DNA of 64,000 bases from Dermatophagoides farinae (GCF_024713945.1 NC_134680.1:1636001-1700000); one strand, 5' to 3'; counted from the first letter of the stretch, positions 1 to 15,361 are shown. Translations and numbers: made by a program. The notes: a model not told the origin generated them from the sequence alone.

Positions 1-414
1 AAATGAAAATTAAACAAAACAGTAACATCGTGTATCTTTGATTAGTACAACAATCACTAATACTGTATTTATTACAATGGATCGGATTTCGTTTTTTTTT
101 TTGCTTTGCTTTGCTTTGCTATCATCATCAACGACGATGACGGCAATCAAACACTATTCGATTCGATTTGACTTTTTTTGACTCTGAATAACGTATCGTT
201 ATTCCTCTCTCTCTTTTTCCATTGTAATTTGGATTGCATCGAAATAAAACGAATATAAATCGGAATTGTATCAATGAAAATGAGAAGAAATTCAGTCACT
301 AACACTAGTTAGTCAGTTAGTTAGCTTAAGAATTGAATTGACAAAGAAAAAAAAAGAAAGAAAAGATCTACTGTTTACAGATCATTGCTTCGATTATCAT
401 CTTGAATTTAACCA

Positions 415-705
415 TTGTGTGTGTGTGTGTGTTTGTTCCTTTTTTCTTTCATCTATTTTTCTTTGTGCAATTTTTTTTATTTATAAATGTAATGTGTGTG
501 TGTGTGTATGTGTTTTACTTGGTTGATTGCTTACACACACACGCACACACACACACACATTGAATTCTTTTATTTTTTTCGGATTCTTTTTACACACACA
601 CACACTCAATATATCGATCTAATTGAATTGAAGTGTATATGTGTGTTTGATATTTGTAGATGATTCTGATGAATACTAGATTAAACACACACACACACAC
701 ATACA
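415..705. repeat. Cluster of CA/TG dinucleotide runs
   Basis: Several TG and CA runs lie close together with alternating orientation (about 415-432, 493-508, 533-560, 590-604 and 684-701). Inverted CA/TG tracts could pair in RNA. Confidence 0.85.
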
Positions 706-2157
706 TACGCCCCAAATTTTTTTTTACCGTTTTTATATTCAAAATGATGGGTGTGTGTGGGGGGAGTGGATTGTTCCAATAATTGGATTGTCTCTCTCTC
801 TCTCTCTCTTGCTTGATTTTTTTGATTGAATGAATTTGGCAATTTTTTTTATTCATTGATTGATTGAAATGAATAATTTTCACTGTTTGTCGTCGTCGTT
901 AATGTTGATTTGGTAACGGCTGTTCTGCTTCATTCTGTTTATTAGCATTATTATGAGCTACTGGCCATCACACATATAGTCAATGATTTGATCCGATCAT
1001 CAAATAAATTCGCGAGGTTTAGGCCATTATTTGATTAAAAGTTTTTTTGCTTTTCTTCTTCAAACAACAATTTTTCTGTGCGAATTTTTATTTGCCTTTG
1101 ACCTCTGTCAGCCACTGATATATATGATGATGATTAGCCTGGATGGTGATCCATATTCAATTGATTATTTGACCATAGTGTGTGTGTGTGTGTATGTGCG
1201 TGTTTGTATTTCGATTAAAATTAGTACTACAACAAGGGCATGAATGTTTCATTGCTGAGGGAAAAAACTTTTACTTTTTTTTGAATAAAAAGTTTTTGGA
1301 TTTTTTTTTTATTTGGTTCCATTCAAAATTAAATTGAATTTATCGGGTAACAGCAGCAGCAACAACAACAACAACAACAGTAGCAGTTGAGTGAAAAAAA
1401 ACTTGTCAACATCGTGTGTGTGTGTGTTTGGGTGTGTGACCGGCAATGGCTAATTTTCCCAAATGTCATCATCATCATGTGATCTGGTTCATATCAAAAT
1501 ATATCCATGATTTTTTTTCTCTCTAATACTGTCTGTGCATGTGTATGTTTTTCTCGATCAATCGATCATTGTGAATAGAAATTTAAAAAAAAAACACCAT
1601 CCGATGTAATCGGATATCAGGTCATTCAATCTCGGATTTCATCATTTTTTATTTTATTGCTTTATATTTTTGATGTTGTTGTTATTGCAGTCAACAACAA
1701 CAATCATAAAACATTATCATATACACAAGTTCCGTCTGTCTATACATGTGTGTTAATGAAATGACAAAATTTTTTTTTTCTTGCTAATCAAAAATAATTT
1801 TACGATAATCTTGGATTTCGATAATTTTAATCGTTCTTAACATGGATGAATGAATGAATGAATGAATGGATTATCCCTGTAATTTAGAGATTTTGATACA
1901 AGTAGCTATATGATGATGATCCAATTTTTTTTTTGGTACGTTCACCAACAAAAAACATTATGATTATCTAATTTATAGCATAGAAAACCAGTGAATCAAT
2001 CGATCATTCTTGAATCGATTGGTATTTACAATTGATGTATTATGATGATTACAACTGAATTTTTATTGTTTATCTCTTTCCATTGATTGGCAATATAATA
2101 TATCTCTATTGTCTGATGTGTGTGTGTGTGTTTGTGTGTATTTTGTTTTATTCTGTT

Positions 2158-2305
2158 ATGGATGTTTATTATCATTTGTTGTTGTTGTTGGCTTTGTTAT
2201 CACCTGGCTTTTTTATCTTTGATTTTTATCATTGTTTTTTTTGGTTGTTGATAGACACGATTTTATTTTTCTTTTTTTTCACGGCTTGCCCAATTCCAAA
2301 ATCAG
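2158..2305 (+). other. Weak candidate signal-peptide exon for Robo A
   Basis: An open frame with an ATG at 2158 (a further in-frame ATG lies at 2083) reads MDVYYHLLLLLALLSPG and continues through a second hydrophobic stretch to TACPIPKS. It meets a good donor, CAG|GTAAAT, after 2305. The donor leaves one G, the phase needed by the acceptor at 17425, and would give an Asp codon as in the paralogue. Against it, the hydrophobicity comes from TTG repeats and T runs that are common in non-coding DNA here, and the implied intron is about 15 kb. The true exon may equally lie outside the window. Confidence 0.2.
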
Positions 2306-5300
2306 GTAAATCCAGTTTTGTGGTTTTTTTTTTTTTTTTTTGATTTGGTTTGATTTAGTTTTTTTTTCTGACATTCAAACCCAATGAATAACCATTAATT
2401 ATTAAATTCTATCCATTGATTTGATTTAATTTGATTTGATAGTACAGGGTGTGTTGTATGTGACAACGTCATCATCGGTATTATTATTAATTCTCCATTG
2501 AGAAAAGAATAATATCCCGTTAATCGGACAATTTTTTTTTTAATTTCCGAATCGAAATGTAATGATTTAAATGAATGTATATAGAATCTATAATTTTCTA
2601 TTGGAAAAATAATTCATTTCATTTACCGTTTGTATTCCACTATTATTATTTTGTCCCACGATGATGATGATGATCGTCATGTCTGTTGTGTTCCAAGGCA
2701 AATGTGAAAAAGAAAAATGTCATCAAAAAGCCGATTATATTTTTTTTTCTCATTCACATGATACTTAATAGTTTTTTTTTTAGCCATACTACTACCTCCA
2801 CCTAAACAGTTAAATGATAATATATATTTATGGAAAGAACATTCTGCATATGATGATGATGATGATGATGATTTGTGACAATCGAAATCCAGTCATTCAT
2901 TCATTTATTCCAGGACTAGTGTGTGTGTGTGTATGAGTGTGTTTGATGGCAAATGAAATGGACAAATTGCCCAAAAAAATTTTTGTCTGGATTGCAGATG
3001 GATTGCATTCGCTTATCATATACAATGAACTGTGTGTTTGTGTGTGTGTGTGTGTGTGTTTACTATTGAACTGTAGATATATACAGTATTGTGAGTGTAT
3101 GTCGTTCAATAATCACCATTATTATTATTATTCAACTTGAATAAAATATGAAACTACAGTTGAAACGAAACGATGATGATTTCCATTTTTTGTGTGTGTG
3201 TGTGTGAGTTACTGGTTCCTTAGTGTTATTATATTGTATATATACAGATAAAGTGTGAGAGCTATAGTAACTGGTATGGTTGGTATTGTATCCTAACTCG
3301 TGTTGCTGATTTTTATTTTGTCACCATGGTCGGGGTATACATTTACGGGGGTCTATACGTGTGCCATGTATGTTGTGTGTGTGTGTGTGTGTATGTGACA
3401 AAAGCCGTTTTTGTGACCATTTCATTACATTGGTTTTTTTTTTGAATTGATGTTTTTTTCATTGTTGATTTGATCATTTTCGTTAGGGAAAAACATTCAT
3501 AAGACGAATCCATTCATATTGTTCCTATGCTTTATTTGCTTCACTGTTGTTGTCCATACCATGTATGATTCCATTTGATGATGATGATGATGAGCTGAAA
3601 AAAAACGAAAAAAAAACAGCTGCTTGCTCTGAATTTAGCTGTTTCAATCAATTTACATTGAACAAAGATGTATAGTGCTTTGCATCATCATCATCATCAA
3701 CATTGTTGATGATCATAATTCAATCATCATTATGGTAGAATAGGGCAGTTTTTTTTCTTCTTTGTTCACTACACTTCATTTGCAGTGCTGCTGCTGCTAC
3801 TGCTGCTGATACTATAGCTCGTTAGCTCATCATCGTAATTAGAATCGACGATCCACTTGAGTATATACCAAGTAAGTAAGTAAATAAGTAAGTAAGTAAA
3901 TGGGCCTGTTTTTCGATTCTATTTTAGGCTATTTCTTTTTTTTATTTTATTATTTTTCAAATAAAAATATTATTGTTTTAGAGCCAGTAAGCAAACCAGT
4001 TAGCCGATTCAGAATATAATCATAATGGGAGTAAAAATTTAAAATTTTTTTTTGTGGCTTGTGATGGTCATGGTGACAATTATTATTATTACTTTTATGG
4101 TTTTATTACGCATACGTTTTGTTTTGAATATCATCATTGGTCTGTTTTTTTTTTGTTTGTTATTGTTCCGGTTTGTGATTTGAATATAGGAATTTTTTTT
4201 GTGGTTGTTGTTGTTGACAATTTTATTTATGTGTTTGACTATTCAAATATTGTATGCCAGGTGTACGTGTCATGCATTTTTTTTTTTTTTTGTCAAGTTT
4301 AAATGATGATGATGACATTTAACTGTGAAGAAAAGGTCAACAATATACAGATTCTTTTGTTTATATAAATGCACACATTAGGGTTGAAAATTGAGTGGTC
4401 AACCGATTTTAATAAAATAAATTTCTTTGATTCTTGTCCATACAAAAAAAAACTCCATGTTGACAAGCTGTTTCATTTTCTTTTTCTCGGTTATTATTAT
4501 TACGAAAATAACAAAACAAACACGGTGAATTCACCCCCGCATCCGACACACACAGTTGACATTTTTTTTTTCGTTTTCATGGACCGAATACACACACACA
4601 CACACACACACATCTGTTCGATATTGTCGAATTTTTATTCCACTTGCAGAAAATGTATCATCTTTTTTTTTAATTAATAAATAACGTTATGATGTTGACA
4701 ATACAGTGATGAATGTGATGGAAAATAATTATTACCCGCACATCATCAAATACGAACGAATGAATTGTTAGAAAGAATCGCTATGGTCGTCGTCGATGTC
4801 CAAATATATTTTATATATGTGTGCACGATGTGATGTGATGTGATGTGAATGGAATAACCGATGAATTTCTCTATTCTATTAATAATCATTTACTACTACA
4901 CGATATAGGTTTCCTGTTTCGAATGATTTTTTTCGGCAATTTCAATTTTGTCTTCATCATTTGATGAAAGCGAAATTTTTTTTTTTCATTTGGGACATTT
5001 AAAAAAAATATGAATGAATGACAGACATGTCCATGAAAAAAAAACCCACATATATCGTTTGTTGTTGATCAAAAAATAGAAGAGAAAAGTAAATATCCAA
5101 AACAAAAAATGATGACAGACAGACCCATTGGTGTTTGGTCCGGGTACATACATAAATACGTACATACTTCGATATATTTCGATGTGTGTGTGTGTGGGTG
5201 TATGTCTGTTTGTTTGTGTTCTTTTTGTGCTCTATTGATTGTGCAATTTATTTTCATTATTTATTATTTATTATTTAACTTATGACATATATGTGAAAGA

Positions 5301-8300
5301 AATTCTGGACATTTTGATTGGCTTTTTTTGCATTGATTTTTTCTTTCTTTTTTTCTTGTTGGTTGCTGACCGGAAATCATTTCCACATTCACCGGTTGTT
5401 GATGTGTGTTGTGTGGTTCGATCGGCTATTTGCATCTGATTATTATTAATCTAAATGTTATATATATTCGTATAGGAAGAAAAAAAAATGTAAATGATTC
5501 TTTTGCGTGTTTTTTGTTTTTTCATTTCAGTTAGTTTCTACGATCGATTCAATGATCAATGTTTGAAATTAATGTCAATTTTAACCATTTATTAATATAT
5601 ATATGGGCGTATGACTTTTTTTTGTCGATTAATTTAAATTACGATGAATGTTGTTAAGTTTTTTTTTGTCGTTGTTGTTTTTTCTTCATCGATTCTTTTT
5701 TTTTGGAACTTTTGGTTGTTTTTCTTTTTTTTGGGCACAAATCGATGATACACAATTACATTGGCCATCCTGGAATGTATGACATTTGACAGTTTAATTT
5801 TTTTTTCGAACTTGCATTTTTTTGTATGTTTGTGTGTGTTTTTTGATCGATTTTCAATCGATCGATGTGTTTTTGTTTGTCAATTTTCTTCCTGTTTTCC
5901 TCTATTTTTATTATTATTGTTTTTTTTATTTGCAAAATTATTGTGTTTATGTGTGTGTGTGTGTTCTGAAGTGGTAGTTGTCACACACACACACGCACAC
6001 ACTGATTATACTTGAAAATGTAATTGCTCAATTCTTTCTTGTCCTTATAAAAAAATGATCATTCCCGTTTCTAAATTGAAAATCATCAAAAGTGGACAAC
6101 AACAACAACAACAACATTGTCGATTGTAGTGTTTTTATAATTTGTTTTTATTTTGAATGAAACAAAAAAATACAAAGAGATTTATTTCACCAAATCATCA
6201 TCATCATCCATCAAGATCCGATGGTAGATCACAAAAAAAAACACACATGCAAAAAAAAACATTGTCACACTTTGAATTTGAGAATTTTTCTCGGAATAAA
6301 TTTACCGAAATGGCCATTGTACATGAAATTTTTTCTCTCTTTTTTTTGGCATTCTATTTGGATGGATAGCATCGGGTATCATTCTCACACATAGAATAAG
6401 AAGAAACGAATTCGGTTAACAACAACAAATGAATGTGGAACACCATAAAGAGACATCCATTTCTCTAGATTAGTCAAATGCTTTTGTTTTTTTTTCACTC
6501 GATTAATGATTCTGTTTTTTTTCTGCTGTTGCTGTGAAAATTCCTAATACTTTCATCAAATTTCCTTCCTTCACACATACACACACACACACACATTGCA
6601 TATTGAACGAGTTTAGCTGGCGCCAAAATTGAGAATTTTTTTTTTGCTTCGTTTGGATGTGTGAGATGGAGACAAATTACTTGAAAAACGAAAAAGAATC
6701 CCAATTTCAAAATAGATTGCCTAGGCCAACAAAAACAGTACAAATGCATCAGCAGCAGTTGTGATGGCAAGCAAATTGCCTACACTTTTTTCTTTTCTAT
6801 CCATTCAGTGATGAGATTCCAATGTGTTTGTGTGAAAAATTGTTCGACCAAAAATTTATCTATTTTTCCAAGTGTGTGTATGTGTATGTGTGACTATAAG
6901 TGATGAGTTTCTTCAAGCATCGCTTCCATCTGGTCTATACACATCACTATGATTTTGGGTTCGGGTCATCAATAGAGAACTGATGGTATTCTTTGTGCAT
7001 TATCCATGAAGCTAGAGAGATAAAGAGAGAGAGAGAGAGAGACCCAAAGTGTTAACTGATTTTATTTTTGTTGAAAAATTTTAATTAATTTTTTTTGTTC
7101 ACACCATTTTCAAAAAAAAAAAACATCAACAGATGGATAGATGAAAAAATTCTTTTTTGAATTGAACGAATCCAAAAAAAGCCATTCTGTTTCATTTCAG
7201 TTTTTCAGGAAAATTTTCTTTTTCGAGCTAAAAGCTGAAATCATCTGGTTAAATTTACCAGAAAAAGTCAAAAAAAAGGCTACAAACAAAAACATGCCGA
7301 ACTTGAGATGTATCCATTCATTCATTCATTCATTCATCCACACACATACACATTTCGGAAATTCTAGACAACCAGTTTTTCAATCTAACATTCGAAAATG
7401 ACAACAACAACAACGACAACAATGATGGCCAATGTCATTTTCATAAATCTTTTTTTTTTCTTTTGGTATATTTGAAAATAATAATGTTATTATTCAGTTG
7501 TTGTTGTTGTTGTTTTTGTCGTCATCATCATTGTCGTGAACAAAGTCAATTAATATTAATCTCCTTTCTTCTCACCACTCAATTCAAAGTTCATTTTCGA
7601 CTTTCGGATTGTGAATACTAACAAACAAACAAACAAACAAAAAAAATGCAATTCGTTTTCATTTTCATCATAATCGTCAGCTGCAAAGCAATAATAATAA
7701 CGAGGGGTTAATTCTTTCCCGTTTTCATTTTCATTGAATGCTAAAAATAAATTCTAATGCTAGGAATAAATTTAAATATAATGTTTTCACTTTCTGATGA
7801 TTCTTGCTGTTGTTGTTGTCGTTTTTGTTTTCTGTTTTGGGTTGAATTTCATCATGGCCTATGGCTTTTTGGAAGATTTATTCATTCAATGTTTGGGCTG
7901 TCATCGTCAGGATCATTATTATCGTTGTTTTTTTTTTGTTTGACCATAAAAACAACGATGAAAAAAAATCTAAATTGGTCATGGTCGATGTTAAATTGAC
8001 CTTTCTTGATCTATTATTCTGTGGTCTGGTCTGGTGTTTTTTTTTGTAATGAAATGAAAGTTGAAAATTAAATAATTAAAAATTGATAAGTTTAGTCAAG
8101 TTTGTATGTTGTCCACCATCACTGCAATTTAGATTGGTTGATTGATTGATTTCAATTTTTTTTTTTCATTCGAATTTTGCTTGATTATTGAAATATTGTC
8201 TACTCTTGTGAGAAATCTATTTTCTTTCTGATTAAATTAAATATAAAAAAAAAAACATTTTTCCGAAAATCGATTCCACTTGAATTTGCACCATGTTTTT

Positions 8301-9401
8301 TTTTGGCTGTTGTTGTTTTCGATATATATGTGTGTGTGTGTGTGGTTGATTAAATTCATTCATTCAATCGAGAAAGAAAAACAAGAACTGAGAACGAAGA
8401 AATTGAAATCAATTGAAAAGAAAATTGGTCGAAAATTCGTTTTCTTGATTCTTAAACTTTACGATTGTTTTAAGTGTATTTGTGTGTGTGTGTGTGTGTG
8501 TCTGTATGTTTTCAGAACACTCATGTAGAATTATTATTATTGTTGTTGTTGTTCATTTTTTTTTTTTTTGTTGTTTTCACAATCACAATCTGGTTCATCC
8601 AACAACAACAACAACAATTTCCTTGAATGTTTGTATTTGGCACACACACACAAACACTTTGAATTGATGACGAATCTCTATTCTTTTCTTCTTTTAATCA
8701 TTATACAATGTTCAAAAAAAGAAAATGTTTTTGGAAAAGTGAAAAGAAAAAGTTCAAATAGAAATCTCTCTTGTTCTTTCTATCTATCTATCTATCCATC
8801 CATTCAATATTGATGATAAATATAAGGACAATAAAGACAATTTCTGTTTAGCTAAGCAAAAACAAAAAATTGAAAAAAATTACTTACTTTTATCATCATC
8901 ATCATCAGCAGGAATTCTGTTAAAATCAGAATCGATTGTTTGTGTGTGTGTATGTGTGTATGTGTGCGATTCAAATAATAATATCCACTTTTAACAGAAA
9001 TGGATGTGAAAAAAAGATTCGATTTACGATCGAATCGACATCAATGATGATGATGATGATGATGAAAAATCGACAATATTTTTTTGTTTTTGTTTTAGAA
9101 TTCCGAATTATTATTATTTATTCATTCATTCATATATCTAACTAGAATTCAAGATTCTCTGATACATTTATTGGTGGATATTGCTCGAAAATTTTTTGAT
9201 TTATTTAACATTTTTTTTAGCAATACTTTTTTACGGATATTTTTCCCACTATTATTATTTTCAATTTTCACTTGTCAGTTCTGGATAAAAAAAAATTTTT
9301 TAGCCTTTTCTTTGTGTTTGTTTCATTTGAAATCCCTAATGAAATAGAATATTTTTTCGATTTTTTCAATCATTCATTTTATTTTATTTCATTTCATTCC
9401 A

Positions 9402-9424
9402 TTTTTTTTTTTTTTTTTTTTTTT
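9402..9424. repeat. Poly-T tract (T23)
   Basis: Among the longest uninterrupted homopolymers in the window, on the + strand. Confidence 0.9.
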
Positions 9425-9716
9425 GACTTTATGATGGTCATCATCTGGATCCACATGGATTGCGTGTGTTTGGTCATTTTATTATTATCATTATTAATAC
9501 AAACATTTTTTTCGGTCAATGATATGATAAAACTTATGATTAAATTTCATGGAATAATATAGTTGGATGGTTGGTGGATCTATCATTGGATAGAATTTCA
9601 TGATAATTGAATTCTTTTTCTTTTTCGTTTGTGGTTTTAGTTCATTATAATTAACATGATCTAGAATATAATGATAATCAATTTTATACCGTCAAATTTG
9701 TTTTCATGTAAATGTA

Positions 9717-9742
9717 TGTGTGTGTGTGTGTGTGTGTGTGTG
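9717..9742. repeat. (TG)13 microsatellite
   Basis: Uninterrupted TG run in non-coding DNA upstream of Robo A. Confidence 0.9.
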
Positions 9743-12700
9743 ACCGATTAATCTGAAAATATAACAGAAAATTCATTCATTCATTTTGCGAAAAAAAAAC
9801 AAATGGTCATCACAGACGATTGTCTTTCGTGATCTTTTTTCTTTCATTATTTTGGATCAAAAAAAAGGTGGAGCAACAAAAAAAATGAATTCAGTTCAAT
9901 AGTGTTGCCGGTAATTTTCCTCCATATCCGAATTGGAACCTTATTTTTTGTTCCGGATTTTTTTCGTTCATCATTCATTCAATAGAAATTTTCGGTTCAA
10001 AAATTTTAATTTTAAAATTCAAAAAAAAAATAATGCAACACAACAACAAAAAACGGATATTAATTAGCAACCAAAACAAAAAAAAACAACAAAGCCAAAT
10101 GTGTTTATCAAACAAAACAAAAAAAAAAATTCCATTCCATTCATTCGTTCAAAACAAGAATTCAAGATAGGAATTTCTGTTAAATGAAATGAATGAACCA
10201 TCCATGTGTATTTATACATTTATGTTTCCGTGTTTGTTTTTGTTTTTGTTTTTTTTTACGTTTCCAAAATTAAATTAAATTAAATCCAAAGAAACATATA
10301 TAGGAAGTTAATTTGAACCTTTTTTTTGCTACAAATTTTAAATAGTTATAGATATAATACTGTGATGAAAATGTTTGTAACCATTTTTTTTGAATCCAAA
10401 TTTCCTTTTACGTGAATTTGTCTTCATTAACATTGCATTGAATTTTTTTTTTTGTTTGAATCAAACAAGGAATCAATGCTATGGAGATAGTGTGTAGTAT
10501 GCTGCTGCATATTTTTGTTGATGTTTGGTACAACGACAACGACAACGACGACGACGACGAATCCATTTATGAACAAACGGAGGGTATATATTTGTTTGTT
10601 TCGAAGCTTTGATCAAGATTTTTCCTGTTTTGTTTTATTTCCCGGATGATAATAATTTCTTTTTAGTTTGTCTACTTCTGTTCGTGTTCTATCTCATTGT
10701 CTCTCTCTGGTGATTTCCAATCCAATCCAATCCAATTCGCTTTGTTTTTGTTGTTGTTTTAAATTGTTGTCCATTTTTGACCAAGAACGCCCGAAAAAAA
10801 GTCAGAAAAAATTCTGACTTTTTTCGCTTGCTGGTTGGAGCGATTCCATTTTTTTTTTTTTTTTTTTGGTTTATTTGTTTTTGGAACAAATTTCGTATAC
10901 AGAGCACGAAGTAAACATTTAAGAATGTTCTAATCGTGTTTATATGTTTGAAATAGAATATGGCAATTCTAATTCACATTTTGCCCCCATTTTTATATTA
11001 GTCTCTGTTTAGTTTTATCTTTGACTTTGAAAATGAAACGAAATGAAATGTTTGTTTGCTTCTCAAACGTCGTACATATATACACAATTACCCATTATAT
11101 ATTATATTTTTGTGTTGTGTCTATAGCCATTATTTATGTCGGACGGATACACAAAAACATAGATTCATATAGAAGATAGTTGATGACGGTAATACCTTTG
11201 CTCCCATCGTTCAAATGGCAGCGACCTTATCATCTTCATTTTGAAAAGCTCGAAGGGGCGCCTGAAAATACAGTCGTATTTCGGTTAACAATGATGAGAA
11301 TGAGAATGAAAATGTGAGAATCCAAAAAAAAAAAAAAAACAGATAGACTCAGATCGAGAACCAATGAATTTCTGAAAAGTTTTATGTTCTCCAAAAAAAA
11401 AACAATAACAAATAGAAAAAACGTTTCGGAAAAAAACCTAATGATGACATTTATAATCATTATGTTCATTGCCTATTTTGCCATCAGCATATAATGATTA
11501 TAATGATAATCAGACAGAAACTAAAGTTAATTTAGTTTTCAATTCAAGTCATATATACATCGGGTAGATAAAGTGTTGTTTATTTACATTTATATGATAT
11601 GATGATCTTCCATCAACAATGGTCTCGAAAAATTGCAATTAGTCCTACAGCATAAAGACACAATTAACACTTATACTACTTCTACTACTACTACTACTAT
11701 TTTTACTATAACTAGTCAAAGATTTTTTGACCAAAGATAACTTGGCAATAGCGTGAATCGATGTGATTGGTTTTTTTGTGTGTTTACCATGTATGTGTTT
11801 GTTATTCTATTTCATTTCATTTCATTGGCATCCAATAACAATAACGAAATGAGAAAAAAAAATGATCGATCATTTTTTGATGATGATGATGATCAAAGTG
11901 TCAAATTGGAATTAGTGAAATATAATCGAAAAATTCCACTCACACACACACACACACACAAGCTATGAGTTTTCTCCCATGTTTTCTTAGTGTTTTTTTT
12001 TCGTTGGAGATCTTGAAAGATATCTATCGGATGCTTGTCATTTTCTCATTCTTTCATTACTGTGTGTGTGTGTGTGTGTGTATGTGATAGTGATGATATC
12101 CATTGATATCACGTCAGCCGATTTTTTTCTCTTGTCGTAGTTTTTTTTTGTTATTGAAGTAAAGAAATTGAAGGAAATACCGACTTGAATAACATTCAAC
12201 AAGAACAACAATCAAGCTTTTTTTCGGTTTTTTAAATTTTACAAAACAAAATGAAAATTTAAAACAAGAAAAAACCAAAAACCAGATCAACTGAGTGTGT
12301 GTGTGTGTCTGTAAATTGACCCTGCTTAATAAATACAATTTTCTTATATGGACTACCATTGGACAACATGAATTTTTTTTTGAAAACTTTTTTTCCTTTT
12401 TTGCAAGAATTGTCACCAAATCTAACACACAGAAATACACACAGAGATGGAAAACGTCTCAATTTCAATTGATACATACATACAACTTATGTATGTATGT
12501 ATGTCTATCAATCATTAACAATAATGAACAAGTTTTTTTTTTTTTTTTTTGCTACCATCATCATCAGGAATATCATTATGATGCCTGGGATTTAAAGAAA
12601 ATCCAACTTGCTTTGTGTGTGTGTGTGTATGTGTGTCTATTGTAGCAATGATGAAAAGAAGAGCCGAAAAAATGATGATGTTTCATGGTTGACAACAACA

Positions 12701-15322
12701 ACAACAATGTGTTCAATCAGAAAAAATAAGAAAAAAAAGAATGTTATCTCTATGTGTTTCTTTTGATTCTTTTTGTTTTACCATTTGTTTTTTTGATTGA
12801 TCCATCCATCCATCCATCCATCTGTCCTCGTTTTCTAGGTTTCTTGTTTTCTAATTTTATCATCGGATACTGAAAACATTGCATCTTTTTTTCTTTGATG
12901 AATCTTTTTTTTTTTTTTGATTTTGCCGAAAAAATGACCGCCATTATCATGTTTGTTGATATAACATGAATCTTGTCACTTACAATCTTATTGCGTGTGT
13001 ATGTGTGTGTGTGTGTATGTGTGTGTGTGCGATACGATGGATGATGATTGTGATTGCCTAAATTCCACATCTTATCATTGAATTGTATGTGTTTCAAGCT
13101 AATTATTTGACATATATATAGAGAGACTAGAAAACTTTGAATGTCAAAGTCCATTTATATGTTTATTCGTTTGTTTGTAGCAAATGACTTTTGAATTTCT
13201 AATGGATAATAATATCGTTGTCGGTATATTGATTTTAATTTGTATGAAACACACATACATGAAATACGAAGCCAGTTTTTTTTTTTTTTTTTTTCATACA
13301 TTTGTGTTCCATTATTGTCGGTCTTAATTGTCACTCAGATTTCTTTTGCATGGGTGTGTGTGTATAAAATGAAACACATTTTTTTGTGACCAAAAATATA
13401 TGGTAGTAACGAACAAAACACAACTAGAAGATCGTGTGGCTAAATTGAATTGAAATGAAGAACAAGAAAAAAAAACATTGAAAGCCTATCAATGTTTTAT
13501 CAGGTTCGGTTTGCGTAATTGTATTGTATTATCGTATAGTTGGATGGATGTATGGATGGATGGTATATACGAATCTAATATCTTCACATATTTTATCCAA
13601 ACAACAAGCGAATAACATACAACAACAACAATGGAATGTAAATGGTGAAACCGAATCTTGAAAATCCGGGAAACGAAACCAAAAAAAAAAAAAAAAGATG
13701 ACAAATTACAATGTCTATGTATTTTATATTATACACAGACGACATTACGTAACGGAAAAAAATGTGGAAAATGTTTCCGTTTTTATTTTCATGTGTTTTT
13801 TCGTTTGATGGTTGTTGTTTGTGTTTACGATTTAATTCAATTAGGCAATTGTAATAACAAACATTTTTTTTTCTAACTTTCTCAATGAATTTACTTTGCA
13901 TACACACACACACACACACACAGGATTCACGCGCGTAAACATTTTTTAGAGATTTTCTTTTTTTATTACTATAAATGATATGATGATGATGTTTAATGAA
14001 CTTTTCTACCATCAAAAATCAATTAGTTTCATGTTTTTTTTTAATGATGATCAATGATTATTGTGTCTGGTCTATTGTAGCATATATCTTGTTATATAAT
14101 CCTCCCCATCAACATCGTCATTATAACAAAAATTTGATTCGGCTAAAGTTTCTTCAATGATTTTCAATGCTTATGTTCAATGTGGGATATTCAATTGATT
14201 AGGTTGTCAATGTTTTTTTTTTGTTTCCGTTTAAAATGTTTTTACTTATCTTGCTTTGTGTGTGTGTGTGTGTGATAATCACACTTGTAGTTGTTGTTGT
14301 TGTTGTTTTTGTGTGTGGTAAATGAGGCCACTTTGAACATCTTTTTTTTCTCATTCTGTATTAGTCTGATGATGATAATAATGATTGATTTCAAACCCGA
14401 TAAATAATTGAAAGGAAAAAAATTATCTTGTTTTTTTTAAATATTTTATTTATTTATCACTGGATTTTGTTGTTAATTAATCAATCAATCAGTGATTAAT
14501 TGAATTTGTTGGCAAAAAAAAAAATTCTTTTCTGTTCAATGCCTATTCATTGATTAAGACATTGTGTGTTTTTGTTTATGTTTGGATGTGTAACAAGGAC
14601 AACATGCACATAAATATGGAACAAATCCAATTGCTCACGTACAACCACGATAAATATATATTGTTTGATTTAAAAATCAATTGATTTGGTCAGAAAATCT
14701 AAAAATTTATTATTTTTATCATATCCTTAATGAAGCGTAAATAAAATTTGGGCTATAATAAATAGATGGATGGATGAATGGATACAATGACAAAATGTGT
14801 ATGTATGAGTGTGTGTGTGTGTGGGTGTGTTTAGGGCGTGGGAGGAATAGAAAAAAAAATTTTTTTCTGAAACATGATGTTTGTTTCGATATAAATAATA
14901 GTGTAGAATACAAATGAATCTAGAATGGTTTTGTGTGTATGTATAATTGATTGAATGTCATCATCATAGGCGTTTGATGATGGTGATGGTGATAGATAAT
15001 TTATTTTCATGTCACACACACACACACAACGATAATGGTCAATTCTTTGATTTTACATTCTTCATTTCGTTTTTTTTATTATTATTATTATCACCAATAT
15101 TTGGTCTTTCAATTTTCATTTATTTATTTTTTTTTTTTGTTATCAGTCATTCATTTTTTTGTGACCAAATAAATAACCAGACTTGTAATAAAAATTGGAT
15201 CTTAAAAAAATGAATAAACATTGATCAGAAACTTTTTGTTGTTGTTGTTGTTGTCCACATACCATTGATTGTTATTGATTATTGATTGTATCGAAGGAAA
15301 AATCATTCTATGGTCTTTATAC

Positions 15323-15325
<3 letters not shown>

Positions 15326-15361
<36 letters not shown>
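15326..15361. repeat. (CA)18 microsatellite
   Basis: A 36-bp CA run, the longest dinucleotide run I noticed. A (TG)11 run follows at 15425-15446, so the two could form a hairpin. Confidence 0.9.

Noticed and set aside
12750-13154. 134-codon open frame on the minus strand
   Set aside because: Built from THTHTH, Lys runs and an MDGWMDGS repeat from a TCCA microsatellite; repeat-derived.
13593-14015. 140-codon open frame on the minus strand
   Set aside because: Contains CVCVCV from a CA run and Phe/Lys runs from homopolymers; no recognisable protein.
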